Source: Lates calcarifer
Lineage: Eukaryota > Chordata > Actinopteri > Centropomidae
Assembly (NCBI RefSeq): GCF_001640805.2
Contig: NC_066838.1
Span: 7,863,601 to 7,927,600 of the forward strand
Direction of reading: 5' to 3'
Length of the DNA stretch: 64,000 bases
The notes beneath the pieces are model-generated. The model was not told where the DNA came from and searched no databases. It saw only the letters and a program-made list of their open reading frames with translations. Positions 25,419 to 33,685 of the stretch are shown here, piece after piece (the first letter of the stretch is position 1; each line of letters starts with the position of its first letter). The translations under genes and the position numbers were made by a program.

Positions 25419-28400
25419 TTTTTTTTAAGGTACTTTTACTTTGTACTACTTCCTGTATTGCTTTGGGGCATAAAGTGGGCGTTTTTACAACACAAAGAGG
25501 AAGAGGGTGGTGTTGTTCATTCTTTGCAAATGGAGCAAATGTCTCCAGAGATTCAAAATAAAGTCAAATGAAATGTGGAAAGAAAGCAAAAACTACTCTG
25601 CGGCAGGAAATAATTTCCTCAGTTTTGAGAAACACAACCAAAATTTTATCCTTTCTCCTGTTGCCCAGGAACACAGCTACCAGGGCCAAGGTGGTGGAGG
25701 ATTGGAAGCGGGATGGAGGAGTGCTGCTGATGGGCTACGAGATGTACCGCCTCCTGTCGCTGAAGAAGAGCTTTGTGGCCGGGAGGAAGAAGAAGAGCAA
25801 AAAATCAACAGGACCAGTTGTCATTGACCTAGACGAAGAGGACAAGCAGCAGGAACTGCTCAAAGGTGTGAGACAGAAGAAGAGTGATACAATGTGGGAG
25901 GGGAGGAAGTAGGAGCAAGGAGGCAAAGACAGAACAAGAAGAGAAAGATGAAGACATAGAGAAGAAAAAAGCTGTATAGAAAACTGCAAAGTTTAAAAAG
26001 CATCACTGTGAATGTCATGTCCTCCTCCAGGTATTGAGAGAGCTTTAGCCCGACCTGGTCCAGATGTGGTGATCTGTGACGAAGGCCATCGCATCAAGAA
26101 CTGCCACGCCAGCACGTCCCAGGCTCTGAAGAACATCCGAACTCGACGCCGTGTGGTCCTGACCGGCTACCCACTTCAGAACAACTTGATTGAGTACTGG
26201 TGCATGGTCGATTTTGTCCGACCTGACTTCCTAGGTAAGTGTGAATGTGAATTTTAAGTTTTTCCATAATCAGACAAGTGTGATTAGAATAAAAATTTTG
26301 GCGTCTTTTTTACTATCAAAAGACATCTTACATCCTGTGTGTATTTCAGGTACACGGCAGGAGTTCAGTAACATGTTTGAGCGTCCCATTCTGAACGGGC
26401 AATGCGTGGACAGCACACCTCAGGACATCCAGCTGATGAGGTACAGGAGCCATGTCCTGCATAGCCTGCTGGAGGGCTTCGTACAGAGGTGAGACAGTTC
26501 CCTTTTTTAACCCTCAACCAATGTCCAGAAAACAACGCTCAACCTCCCATAACATTTTTCAAATACTTACTGTAACTTGTCTTAATTCCAGACGAGGTCA
26601 TGATGTCCTGAGGGACCAGCTGCCCTCTAAGGAAGAACATGTGATCCTCGTCCGCCTTTCTCCCCTGCAGAGGGCGCTCTACACAGAGTTCATGAACCGG
26701 TTCAGAGAGGCAGGAAACACCGGCTGGCTCAGCCTCAACCCTCTGAAGGCTTTCTGTGTCTGCTGCAAGGTGAGGAGGTGGACACATGTGTGGAACTCAA
26801 GGAACTCAACTTGGATACAAAATGACCGCTATTTGACATTTATGGTTGTTTTCCTCAACATTTGGATCTGTTCTAGATAAGATAATGGTACAGTTATCTC
26901 CAAATTAGTTTGTAAAAAATCAGTCATAGATACAGTTACCAAAGCCTACCAAATATTACAATTAATCAAGTTTATCACAATTATAGGATAAGCCTCAAAA
27001 TAACTTTGTTAGTTGTCTTTTTGCTCTGTATGAATTCCTTCTGTCCTTGTAGCACTGTTGCACAAGTTCTGATTTAAGTCAGCACGAAGGTTAATTCTAG
27101 GATATTTGTCGTCAGATTTGGAACCACCCAGATGTGCTGTATGAGGCCTTGCAGAAGGAAAACCTGGCAAGTGACCAGGACTTGGACCTTGATGACATGA
27201 CCTCCACAGGACCCGGCCGATGTCCAACTGCACCCAATCAAAAGTCCAAGCCCCTGGAGAATCCTAACCCAATTGGTGGGCTGAGTCTCAATCAGTTGCA
27301 GGAGAAAGCCAATCAGGTCATCACTTATGAATGGGTACGTTGAAGAACTTCAAAACAGTTGTGATATTAAGGAATTTTCTTTGGTTGTTACCCATCACTG
27401 TTTGTAGGTTTATTTGCAATAAACCTGACTTTAAAGAACCCCACTTCTTTAAAGTCAGTTTAAGTTGCTTATGTAAGATCAACATCTAATCGGCTGCACT
27501 ATGAAGTCCAAGGTAATGTTTAATAGTGAGGTGAATTTTAACCATCTGTCTTTTCATAGGCGAAGGACATCATGTGTGACTACAAACCTGGCATCCTGGA
27601 GAACTCAGCAAAGATGGTGATGCTGTTCCACCTGATAGAGGAGAGCGTCAGGAAGGGAGACAAACTGCTCGTCTTCAGGTAACAGATCAGACTTAACAGC
27701 TTTACTTAATTGATTTGATGTATCCTGCTTGACATTGCATTTACATTACTGAAGCGTTCCAGCATATGATCTTATCTCTGATTTCACTCCTGTCATCCTC
27801 CTGCAGTCAGAGTTTGTCCACACTGACAGTGATTGAGGATTTCTTGGCAAAGAGACCGATACCTCCCTCACCCAACATGTCTGGCAGAGACAGACCCAAT
27901 CAGACCTGGGTCCGCAACCTCAACTACTACAGTAAGTGGTTGCTTATTATGATTTAAAGACGTGTTTCCTTGTCTGGTATTTAAAGGAATAAATGTTCTG
28001 AATATGTCTAGAGGACAAGACACTTTGAAAAATTTATTTTAAGCACAGAGACAGGTGACATGTATGGTGCAAAATAGGTGTGGTTCAGTTGAAGGTGGTC
28101 TTAATATGTTGTTTATTAGTTTAAATGTTAAACTAATGATGCTCACTGTGTATTTATGTCTACAGTGGTTTGGTTTTACACTGATGCGCCTCTCGTTGAC
28201 TTGCAATGAGTGCTGCCACCTGCTGGTCTTTCTTGATAACTTTCGGTCCCTGGGTTATAGATTTGGAGAGTTAGAGATATTCAAGGTTGTCTTGTTTTTC
28301 ACGAATGTTATCTGATAATAGGGTCCTCTGCGCTTGTTGTTTCATTTTACCTGTAGACCTGTAGCCACCTAGTGACTAACTAGTTAGTCATGACTATTTG

Positions 28401-31400
28401 AAGATTATGCAACACTTGATTTCAAAGATACAAATTGTTATATTCATAATTATTATCAGGTAAATAAATGACAGAGAATTGCAGATATAAATTGAGAGAA
28501 ACAAGAAGTGAAATACAGAGAATAAGATAAATTGGCATTTAATTGAATTTTCCAAAGTTTTAACTGCAATGGTTGTGTGATGTTTTGAAGGACTGGATGG
28601 AAGTACAACGGCCTCAGAGAGAGAAAGACTGATAAACCAGTTCAATGATCCATCCAACACCTCAGCGTGGGTCTTCCTGCTGTCAACCAGGTAACACTTC
28701 CATTCAACAGCAAAAATATTAATGGTGGAAAGGCAATTTGAATGAATGAGGTTAGAATGTATCATATATACTTTAAACAAACATTACTTGATTGTGCACC
28801 TCTCTGGTCCTCAGGGCTGGTTGTCTGGGTGTGAACCTGATCGGGGCGAACCGTGTGGTGGTGTTTGATGCCTCCTGGAACCCATGCCATGATGCCCAGG
28901 CCGTGTGCCGAGTCTACCGCTACGGTCAGAGGAAGCCGTGTCACATATACCGACTGGTGTGTGACTTTACGCTGGAGAAGAAAATCTATGACCGTCAGAT
29001 CTCCAAACAGGGCATGTCAGGTGAGCTTGGGGTGGAAACATAGAACAGCACTCCTGATTATTACGACTGTGTCCTACAGTCAAATAACTGTCTGTAAACT
29101 CACCCAGAAAGAGCATTATCCTATTATTTCTGTTGCTGACAAAGAAAATCTCCCATTTGCAGTTCAGTACCTGATATACTTTCAGTGCATTTTAGAGATT
29201 TTTAAAATATTTTTGAGTCGACCTTTTAACCAAAACAAACCAAAACAGACACCATAAAGGAAGAAAAAAAAATTAAGTAAAACTGTAACTGAAAAAATAT
29301 AAAAGGCACTTAAAATGTATTGAAGCATTTGTCACTCCTAAATTGAAATCAAAACAGCGGGATTTCCAGGGTCAGGATAAATGCTGGAGACAATGTGGCC
29401 AGACAATGGCCGACCACTTTCATATATTCTGGGCTTGTCCCCTTATCCAACCATACTGGCAAGAACTTGCTGGAGAAATTCAGTCAATCCTTGGTTTAAA
29501 AGTTGATTTTTCTTTTATTACCCTGTACCTGGGTAAATGCCCAGTTGGACTTATGGCTCAGGACAACTATCTTTACAAAGTGCTCTTAGCTGCAAGCAAG
29601 AAGGCCATTACACGGAAATGGCTGCAGACAAATTCGCCATCAAAGAATGACTGGATCACCATTGTCAACGAAATACAATGCATGGAAAAACTGACTTTCA
29701 ACCTAAGACTGCGAGCGGACCAGTTTACTAAGTACTGGGAGAAGTGGACTTCTTATTCTTTAACGTGTAACCCTTTGTCTGTGTGAATGATAACCCCATT
29801 TTGCTCTAATGTAAGACCTATGTCAACCTAGTCAACCTGTCTGTTCTATATGATTAAGTTCTCTCTGTTTTATGTTACCTTGTTAGCCCTTTATCGTCAA
29901 AAAAAAGACCTGAAAACGTAATAAAAAGAAAGTTTCAAAAAAAAAAAATGTATTGAAGCACACTGTGCTCAGTCCATGTAAATTTCATTGCCTCCAGCTG
30001 ACAACTTTATCAAACATCTGTCAGTAATCAGACTTACTGAAAACCCTGGTCCAGGCTCCTCTGTGTGAGCAGACCCCCCAAAACTAAATAATCAGCTTTG
30101 TGTTGAAACCAGAGCTCTTCTGCCAAGAGGCTCTTGTCTGACAGAGTAAACTGTCTCAAGTGTTTACTGTAAGCTTTGACTGATGAGACAGACACATTGA
30201 GGCTGCTGATGCTTTGGAGAGCTGTAGAAATCAGCCTTGTACATTTTCTTTTTTTAAACTCAATAGTTAACTCAATGATTTCCTTTGTGCTCCTCCCTGT
30301 CTGACCCTTTGCTCTTCTTAACCTTTCCTCTTCTCATTTATTTGCACATACTTCTTCATCTACCTCACTGATTAACACTATTTTCCTATATTACAAACTG
30401 CACATTTCTGTTCATTACAAAGACTTTTAATGCTGATTGCTGCACTTTATTTTTTTTTACCCTTCTGTGCCTTTTTTATATTATATTTTTATCTTTTCTT
30501 TTTCTATTTTTGTCACTCTTGTCTCTTGCTGCTGTAACATGTAAATTACTACTTGTAAAGTAGAATAAATAAAGTCTATCTTCTCTGTCACCCTTTCTCC
30601 ATCAGACCGGGTGGTGGATGACCTGAACCCTGTGCTGACCTTCACTAGGAGGGAGGTGGAGTCCCTTCTTCACTTTGTGGAGGAGGAGCCAGACCCCTCC
30701 CAGGTCCAGCTGCAGCCCCAGGAGAGCATGGAGAGCGTCCTCAGAAAGGCGCTACACCTCTACCCTCACTTAATTACAAAGGTAGCCTACAATTTTTTCA
30801 TTGTGATCTTGTGAGGCAGACAATGTCCTTGTTAAGGACAGGTGTCCTCTTAAGTAGGGCTGTACTAGAGATGACCGTTATCTACTAATTCAATAAGTCA
30901 CTGGCTATTATTGTGGCTAAGTCAAAATTTCAGAAAAATGTCAACCTTCTCCTCAATTAGCCATTAAAATCCATGTTTGGAATAAATTTGAGGCAGTTAG
31001 CTCATGAGGCTCTGGAGTTAGTGAGTTACCTTCCACCAGTTAAATCTGCTGGATGCTCAGTAGATGGTTTCCATACTAAACTCTTACAGGAAAAAACTGA
31101 GTTCACAAGATTTAAGCTGGCTTTATGAAGCAAACAATCTCCCACCTGGCTTTTTCATGAATTTTATTGCAGCAAGGTCACTGCTATAAGCTAGTAGAAA
31201 TACAAATGATCACTCATCATTACATAGATGTTGGGATTTTTAATCAAACACATCACAAACTCAATGTTTAAGCGAGAAAATGTAATTGTGCTCATTTGCT
31301 CCTTTGAAAGTGAAAACATGAATGACATCTTTCTCACATCATTTTTCATCCACCCTTTTAACCTTCCAGCAACCATTCCCCCATGAGTCTCTGCTGATGG

Positions 31401-33685
31401 ACCGCAGGGAGCTGAAGCTGAGCAGTGCTGAGAAGAAAGCTGCTAAGAAGGGTTATGAAGAGGAGAAGAGAGCCTCTGTGCCGTACACCCGCCCCTCCTA
31501 TGCCCACTACTACCCCGCCAGTGACCAGAGCCTCACCAACATCCCAGCCTTCAGCCAGAGAAACTGGTTAGTGACTCACAGCTTCAGTGACTGCCAACAT
31601 TAAAACTAACAAATTTTGCCATGGCCTTGTTCAGTTCAAACAACTTTTTGTCTTTTAAAAAACTATGGGTATCATAAAATGATAACACATGAAGGTTGTG
31701 CTGAAAGATTTAATGTTTAGCTTATGCAAAGCTAAAGTAATGCTAAACCTGACAGGTTTATGACTAAACCTGGTTTTAAAAATGAACACACATATACACA
31801 ACTAACAGAAAAAATAAACTCTCAACTCAGGCGCCCTCCCCCTCGTACTGAGGAGAAGCCAGTGGCCAGTGTCAGGCCGGTCCAGTCAACCCCAGTTCCC
31901 ATGATGCCCCGCCAGGTATCTGCAGGCTCTGCCCCCGGCAACGATTCACCCGGATCCAAACTCGGAGGATTTCCAGTCAACTGCCTGCAAAAAGCCGGGG
32001 TGTTTGTACAGAAGATCGTCACCACTACTGGTAGGCAAACTGTACATGCACTCCAATTTGTTCTGCTTTTTAAACCTCCCTTCTATTCTTATTGGCCCCT
32101 CATTCCACTCGTCCAGATCCTTCTCTCTTCATGATATTAGTTAAAGCACAGTTATATCCTCTTGGTAAAATTGTCTTCCTTTGTCTTTTTTAGACATAGT
32201 GATTCCAGGCACCAACAGTTCAACAGATGTCCAGGCCAGGATCACAGCTGGCGAGAGCATCCACATCATCAGGGGCACCAAAGGTATCTTTGGTTTTGGG
32301 ACTGTTGGTCAATAATTTAAATGTGCAGGTCAGAACAAAGACTGTTAGTCTGATTTAAACTCTCTATATGAACTGATCATGTGATCATCTGTTTTAGGGA
32401 CTTACATCAGGACCTCTGATGGTCGCATCTTTGCCATCAGAGCAGCTAATAAGGCCAAGACGACAGAGGAGGGTACCACAGCGCCACCCAAAGGTAGGAT
32501 GATTAACTCACCAGAACTAAACCCCACTAAAAGCATTCATTCTTAACAATGTAACATCTCACCCCTTGTTTCTTCTCCTCAGACTCGCAGGCCCCGCCTG
32601 TGGAGGTTTCAACCAATGGCAGTAACAGTTGTCCATCACCTGAAAAGATGCAACAGGCACCTACCAAGTCTGTGCCCCGCCCTCTCTCACCTGACAGCCC
32701 AGAGATCATCAATGAGTTGCAGCGCTACACAGGTGGTACAGGAGTGGGTGCCACCACAGATTCTGGAGCTCAGCCAGAGAGGGCAGCAGAGAACAACATG
32801 AACAACCTGCCTTCCACCAAACAGCTTCAGACCAATGGCAGCACCAGGAGCAGTTTTCCCAGTGGAAATATGAGCCACCATGATGCCTCTGTGACTAATG
32901 TGATCCAGCCCAGCACTGAAACCACTGTCGCCCAAGACCTGAGAACAGGCTCCAAGCGCAAAGCATCTAGCCCATCTTTGGAGGAGCGGCCCGCCAAGCA
33001 GCCCTCTGCAGGCAAACACTCCTCAGCCTCTCTGGCTTCACAAGGTTTCCCCTTCACCGGGGGCTATGGCCTCCCTCCACTGGGCCTCAACCCCACTATG
33101 TTGGGTGGGTCCCTGGGGCACCCACTCTTTGTGGGGGCGGGTTCGCCTTATTTCCAACCTCCCCAAATGGGGGACCCCAGTTACATGTATGCAGATCTGT
33201 TTGGCTTGGGTGGAGCCAGCGCAGTCCCCACCTCCTCATCCTCCACCTCATCGACGACAGCCACTGCTACTGCTGTCTCCTCCTCCTCGCCATCCTCATC
33301 TTCCACATCAGTTAAAGCTGCCAGTTTGGTTCCAGGTGCCCTGCCACCGTTCATGCTGAGTCCCAGTATGGCAGGCATGGCTGGGATGCTCCCCCCGGGC
33401 TTCCCCCTCGCTTACAGTCAGTCTCTGGCTAGCCTCTACGCAGGGTCGATGCTCCCGGGCGGACTGCCAGGTCCAGCTGCCACTCCTGGCCCAGCCGGAG
33501 CCAGCTTCCTCTCACAGTATCCTCCCACTGCTGCCTCCGGCTCCTCCTCATCTTCCCCCTCTTCCTTCTCCCCCTCAGCACGATCCGAAGGCCACCGGGG
33601 TCCGGTTCTGTTGAACGGCGGGAATGTTAGCAGCGCCAGCAGCTCGGATGACGACGATGATGTAATTGAAGTGAGGAATCAGTGA
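1106..33685 (+). CDS. rad54l2: RAD54-like 2 / ARIP4 SNF2-family ATPase (22 coding exons)
   Basis: RAD54L2 (ARIP4) is a nuclear SNF2-type DNA-dependent ATPase, known in mammals as an androgen-receptor interactor that remodels protein-DNA complexes. The join is 1106-1139, 17350-17596, 18935-19068, 19470-19643, 23653-23873, 24309-24491, 24638-24771, 25669-25865, 26031-26234, 26350-26488, 26592-26769, 27116-27334, 27560-27678, 27807-27931, 28591-28690, 28815-29020, 30606-30781, 31370-31566, 31831-32030, 32194-32283, 32398-32493, 32583-33685. It totals 4476 nt in one frame, 1491 residues plus TGA, close to the human protein (about 1467). Layout: N-terminal region with MRRNIRKLL near 88-96; SNF2 ATPase lobe 1 from about 271 with Walker A GLGKT (303-307) and motif II DEGH (458-461); helicase lobe 2 from about 690 with [11 protein letters not shown] (831-841); Ser/Pro-rich C-terminus ending in an acidic DDDDDVIEV tail. 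Every intron starts GT and ends AG. Identity is secure; the first exon is the least certain part. Confidence 0.93.
5263..5312 (+). repeat. TG-rich run followed by (CTC)n
   Basis: Imperfect TG/TATG run passing into six CTC units then CAGCAG. Confidence 0.7.
5467..5505 (+). repeat. (CA)n microsatellite
   Basis: Imperfect CA repeat, about 39 bases. Confidence 0.8.
7270..7302 (+). repeat. (TG)n microsatellite
   Basis: Imperfect TG repeat with a C interruption; a second TG/TATG run is at about 7453-7494. Confidence 0.75.
8815..9165 (+). repeat. Purine-rich low-complexity tract
   Basis: About 350 bases with strong A/G bias on the + strand but no simple period. The long antisense ORFs it yields are composition artefacts. 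Confidence 0.5.
10239..10311 (+). repeat. (TC)n-(TG)n microsatellite
   Basis: Short TC run followed by about 60 bases of pure TG. Confidence 0.9.
12315..12327 (+). promoter_or_regulatory. X-box (RFX) palindrome GTTGCCTAGCAAC
   Basis: The 13-mer is two perfect half sites GTTGC-C/T-AGCAAC, matching the RFX X-box consensus. It lies within rad54l2 intron 1, far from any known promoter in the window, so its role is only suggested. Confidence 0.4.
13218..13271 (+). repeat. (TG)n microsatellite
   Basis: About 54 bases of pure TG; a shorter run follows at 13362-13385. Confidence 0.9.
13920..13939 (+). repeat. (AT)n microsatellite
   Basis: Ten TA units. Confidence 0.8.
15659..15764 (+). repeat. Long compound (TG)n microsatellite
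   Basis: About 106 bases of TG with three regular TGTC interruptions near 15718-15736. Confidence 0.9.
15917..15981 (+). repeat. (TG)n microsatellite
   Basis: About 65 bases of pure TG, 150 bases after the preceding compound run. Confidence 0.9.
16090..16140 (+). repeat. (GA)n-(GGA)n-(GAA)n purine tract
   Basis: Compound purine repeat with shifting unit length. Confidence 0.8.
16441..16882 (-). mobile_element. Possible hAT-type transposase remnant
   Basis: On the minus strand two overlapping frames give [20 protein letters not shown] and [18 protein letters not shown], loosely like the hAT dimerisation block (xxFSxAGxxxxxxRxxLxxxxxxxLLFL). The match is weak, the frame is short and no other transposase part was recognised. 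Confidence 0.2.
17350..17596 (+). CDS. rad54l2: rad54l2 coding exon 2 (residues 12-94)
   Basis: Begins after CTCGCAG and ends CATCAG|GTACTG. It encodes a low-complexity Pro/Ser-rich stretch (about residues 35-75) and then [10 protein letters not shown], which matches the conserved KPSHMRRNIR of human RAD54L2. The Pro-rich part has no obvious human counterpart. Confidence 0.88.
17597..18934 (+). other. rad54l2: rad54l2 intron 2
   Basis: No gene. A patch at about 18315-18440 has a common fish-repeat look: GGCCACTAGGAGGCAG, several GCTAAC/GTTAGC words and a perfect 14-base palindrome at 18372-18385. It may be a MITE or SINE relic. Confidence 0.5.
18935..19068 (+). CDS. rad54l2: rad54l2 coding exon 3 (residues 94-139)
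   Basis: Encodes [20 protein letters not shown] and then an Arg-rich stretch, almost identical to the human protein. Charge pattern suggests a helical or coiled segment. Acceptor GTGTAG, donor GCTG|GTGAGA. Confidence 0.93.
19470..19643 (+). CDS. rad54l2: rad54l2 coding exon 4 (residues 139-197)
   Basis: Encodes a Ser/Thr-rich linker containing [11 protein letters not shown], matching [11 protein letters not shown] in human RAD54L2. The (I/V)CLDSS form resembles a SUMO-interacting or acidic-patch motif (inference). Donor ACAG|GTGAGA, followed at once by a short CA repeat. Confidence 0.87.
21844..21886 (+). repeat. (TG)n microsatellite
   Basis: About 43 bases of pure TG. Confidence 0.9.
21992..22197 (+). 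repeat. Cluster of (CA)n runs
   Basis: Five CA or CACT/CATACGTACG runs within about 205 bases, including 22069-22093 pure CA. Confidence 0.8.
22419..22446 (+). repeat. (CA)n microsatellite
   Basis: About 28 bases, nearly pure. Confidence 0.85.
22570..22649 (+). repeat. (CT)n microsatellite
   Basis: About 80 bases of CT with CCCT and CCTC interruptions; able to form triplex DNA (general property). Confidence 0.9.
22782..22819 (+). repeat. (CA)n microsatellite
   Basis: Imperfect CA run with one CG interruption. Confidence 0.85.
23653..23873 (+). CDS. rad54l2: rad54l2 coding exon 5 (residues 197-270)
   Basis: Encodes [14 protein letters not shown], an acidic Ser/Glu region, then [20 protein letters not shown] and [13 protein letters not shown], the conserved lead-in to the SNF2 domain. 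Acceptor GTGCAG, donor CCAG|GTATTA. Confidence 0.95.
24040..24308 (+). promoter_or_regulatory. rad54l2: Extended polypyrimidine tract before rad54l2 exon 6
   Basis: About 270 bases of strongly C/T-biased, non-simple sequence end directly at the CTCTCAG acceptor. Normal tracts are 15-40 bases. It could bind PTB-like factors or simply be a low-complexity expansion. Confidence 0.4.
24309..24491 (+). CDS. rad54l2: rad54l2 coding exon 6 (residues 271-331, Walker A)
   Basis: Start of the ATPase core: [14 protein letters not shown], then [13 protein letters not shown] carrying the P-loop lysine (about K306), then TVLAIVP (motif Ia side). A 270-base pyrimidine-rich tract precedes the acceptor CTCTCAG. 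Confidence 0.97.
24638..24771 (+). CDS. rad54l2: rad54l2 coding exon 7 (residues 332-376)
   Basis: Encodes [23 protein letters not shown] and [11 protein letters not shown], matching the human protein closely. Donor ACAA|GTGAGT. Confidence 0.96.
25011..25040 (+). repeat. (TG)n microsatellite
   Basis: About 30 bases of TG in rad54l2 intron 7. Confidence 0.85.
25300..25428 (+). repeat. AT-rich palindromic tract with T-run
   Basis: TATA/ATAATTATA words, then (AT)n, then about 27 T. The (AT)n-poly(T) junction may be the reversed tail of an old retroposon, but no body was recognised next to it. Confidence 0.6.
25669..25865 (+). CDS. rad54l2: rad54l2 coding exon 8 (residues 376-442)
   Basis: Encodes [20 protein letters not shown], a Lys-rich patch (GRKKKSKKS) and [16 protein letters not shown]. 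The Lys-rich patch is a plausible nuclear localisation signal inside the family-specific insert (inference). Confidence 0.96.
26031..26234 (+). CDS. rad54l2: rad54l2 coding exon 9 (residues 442-510, DEGH box)
   Basis: Encodes [17 protein letters not shown] with motif II as DEGH (about 458-461), then [19 protein letters not shown] (motif III). DEGH rather than DEAH is also seen in human RAD54L2, so it is a family trait and not a defect. Confidence 0.97.
26350..26488 (+). CDS. rad54l2: rad54l2 coding exon 10 (residues 510-556)
   Basis: Encodes [18 protein letters not shown] and [17 protein letters not shown], nearly identical to human. The HSLLEGF helix belongs to the SNF2 lobe-linking region. 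Confidence 0.97.
26592..26769 (+). CDS. rad54l2: rad54l2 coding exon 11 (residues 556-615)
   Basis: Encodes [20 protein letters not shown], the [17 protein letters not shown] segment and [12 protein letters not shown]. Acceptor TTCCAG, donor GCAAG|GTGAGG. Confidence 0.96.
27116..27334 (+). CDS. rad54l2: rad54l2 coding exon 12 (residues 616-688)
   Basis: Encodes [18 protein letters not shown], then a poorly conserved linker between the two helicase lobes, then QVITYEW. The linker is where this protein differs most from human within the motor region. Confidence 0.95.
27560..27678 (+). CDS. rad54l2: rad54l2 coding exon 13 (residues 689-728)
   Basis: Encodes [20 protein letters not shown] and [18 protein letters not shown], the start of helicase lobe 2 (motif IV region). 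Confidence 0.96.
27807..27931 (+). CDS. rad54l2: rad54l2 coding exon 14 (residues 728-770)
   Basis: Encodes [17 protein letters not shown], a short variable loop and [11 protein letters not shown]. Donor CTACA|GTAAGT. Confidence 0.95.
28591..28690 (+). CDS. rad54l2: rad54l2 coding exon 15 (residues 770-803)
   Basis: Encodes [20 protein letters not shown] and WVFLLSTR, the LDGST and STR parts of SNF2 lobe 2 motifs. Acceptor TTGAAG, donor CCAG|GTAACA. Confidence 0.95.
28815..29020 (+). CDS. rad54l2: rad54l2 coding exon 16 (residues 803-872, motifs V-VI)
   Basis: Encodes [20 protein letters not shown], then WNP and the arginine-finger motif [11 protein letters not shown] (about 831-841), then [14 protein letters not shown]. 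It is the most conserved exon of lobe 2. Confidence 0.97.
29315..29327 (+). repeat. LINE target-site duplication, left copy
   Basis: ATGTATTGAAGCA, identical to the copy at 29948-29960. Adjoining A residues make the exact left border ambiguous by up to three bases. Confidence 0.9.
29948..29960 (+). repeat. LINE target-site duplication, right copy
   Basis: Second copy of the 13-base duplication, directly after the A-run of the LINE. Confidence 0.9.
30606..30781 (+). CDS. rad54l2: rad54l2 coding exon 17 (residues 872-930)
   Basis: Encodes [20 protein letters not shown] and [12 protein letters not shown], ending LYPHLITK as in human. It follows the LINE-bearing intron. Confidence 0.95.
31370..31566 (+). 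CDS. rad54l2: rad54l2 coding exon 18 (residues 931-996)
   Basis: Encodes [18 protein letters not shown], the Lys-rich [15 protein letters not shown], and [19 protein letters not shown], a conserved family-specific post-motor block. Confidence 0.96.
31831..32030 (+). CDS. rad54l2: rad54l2 coding exon 19 (residues 996-1063)
   Basis: Encodes [20 protein letters not shown], a Gly/Ser-rich spacer and [13 protein letters not shown]. Acceptor CTCAG, donor ACTG|GTAGGC. Confidence 0.94.
32194..32283 (+). CDS. rad54l2: rad54l2 coding exon 20 (residues 1063-1093)
   Basis: Encodes [20 protein letters not shown] and [11 protein letters not shown], nearly identical to human. Confidence 0.95.
32398..32493 (+). 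CDS. rad54l2: rad54l2 coding exon 21 (residues 1093-1125)
   Basis: Encodes [18 protein letters not shown], matching human [15 protein letters not shown], then a short diverged tail. Confidence 0.94.
32583..33685 (+). CDS. rad54l2: rad54l2 last coding exon 22 (residues 1125-1491)
   Basis: Contains [20 protein letters not shown] (as in human), [16 protein letters not shown] (a likely nuclear signal), long Ser/Thr-rich runs near 33225-33310 and 33535-33580, Gly/Pro/Leu-rich stretches, and the conserved acidic tail [12 protein letters not shown] stop at 33683-33685. The disordered part has expanded Ser homopolymers coded by TCC/TCA/AGC mixtures, a sign of replication slippage within coding sequence. 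Confidence 0.95.

Larger units (their letters stand above)
29312..29960 (+). mobile_element. 5'-truncated L1/Tx1-like LINE in rad54l2 intron 16
   Basis: An insertion of about 620 bases holds an uninterrupted ORF from about 29328 to TGA at 29784-29786. It encodes the C-terminal end of a LINE ORF2: a CWRQC...HIFWAC zinc-knuckle-like motif (C-x3-C-x8-H-x4-C), then [10 protein letters not shown] and [15 protein letters not shown], typical of fish L1-like elements. A short 3' UTR with AATAAA-like text and an A-run ends at about 29948. The target-site duplication ATGTATTGAAGCA is perfect at 29315-29327 and 29948-29960. No endonuclease or reverse transcriptase core remains, so the copy is dead on arrival. 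The intact reading frame and perfect duplication suggest a fairly recent insertion. It is in the same orientation as the host gene. Confidence 0.92.

Noticed and set aside
29343..29786. 147-codon ORF as a host exon of rad54l2
   Set aside because: It is the tail of a LINE ORF2 bounded by an A-run and a target-site duplication; exons 16 and 17 join in frame without it.
32687..33378. Antisense and shifted-frame ORFs over rad54l2 exon 22
   Set aside because: Shadows of the true coding frame, which matches RAD54L2 to its C-terminus.
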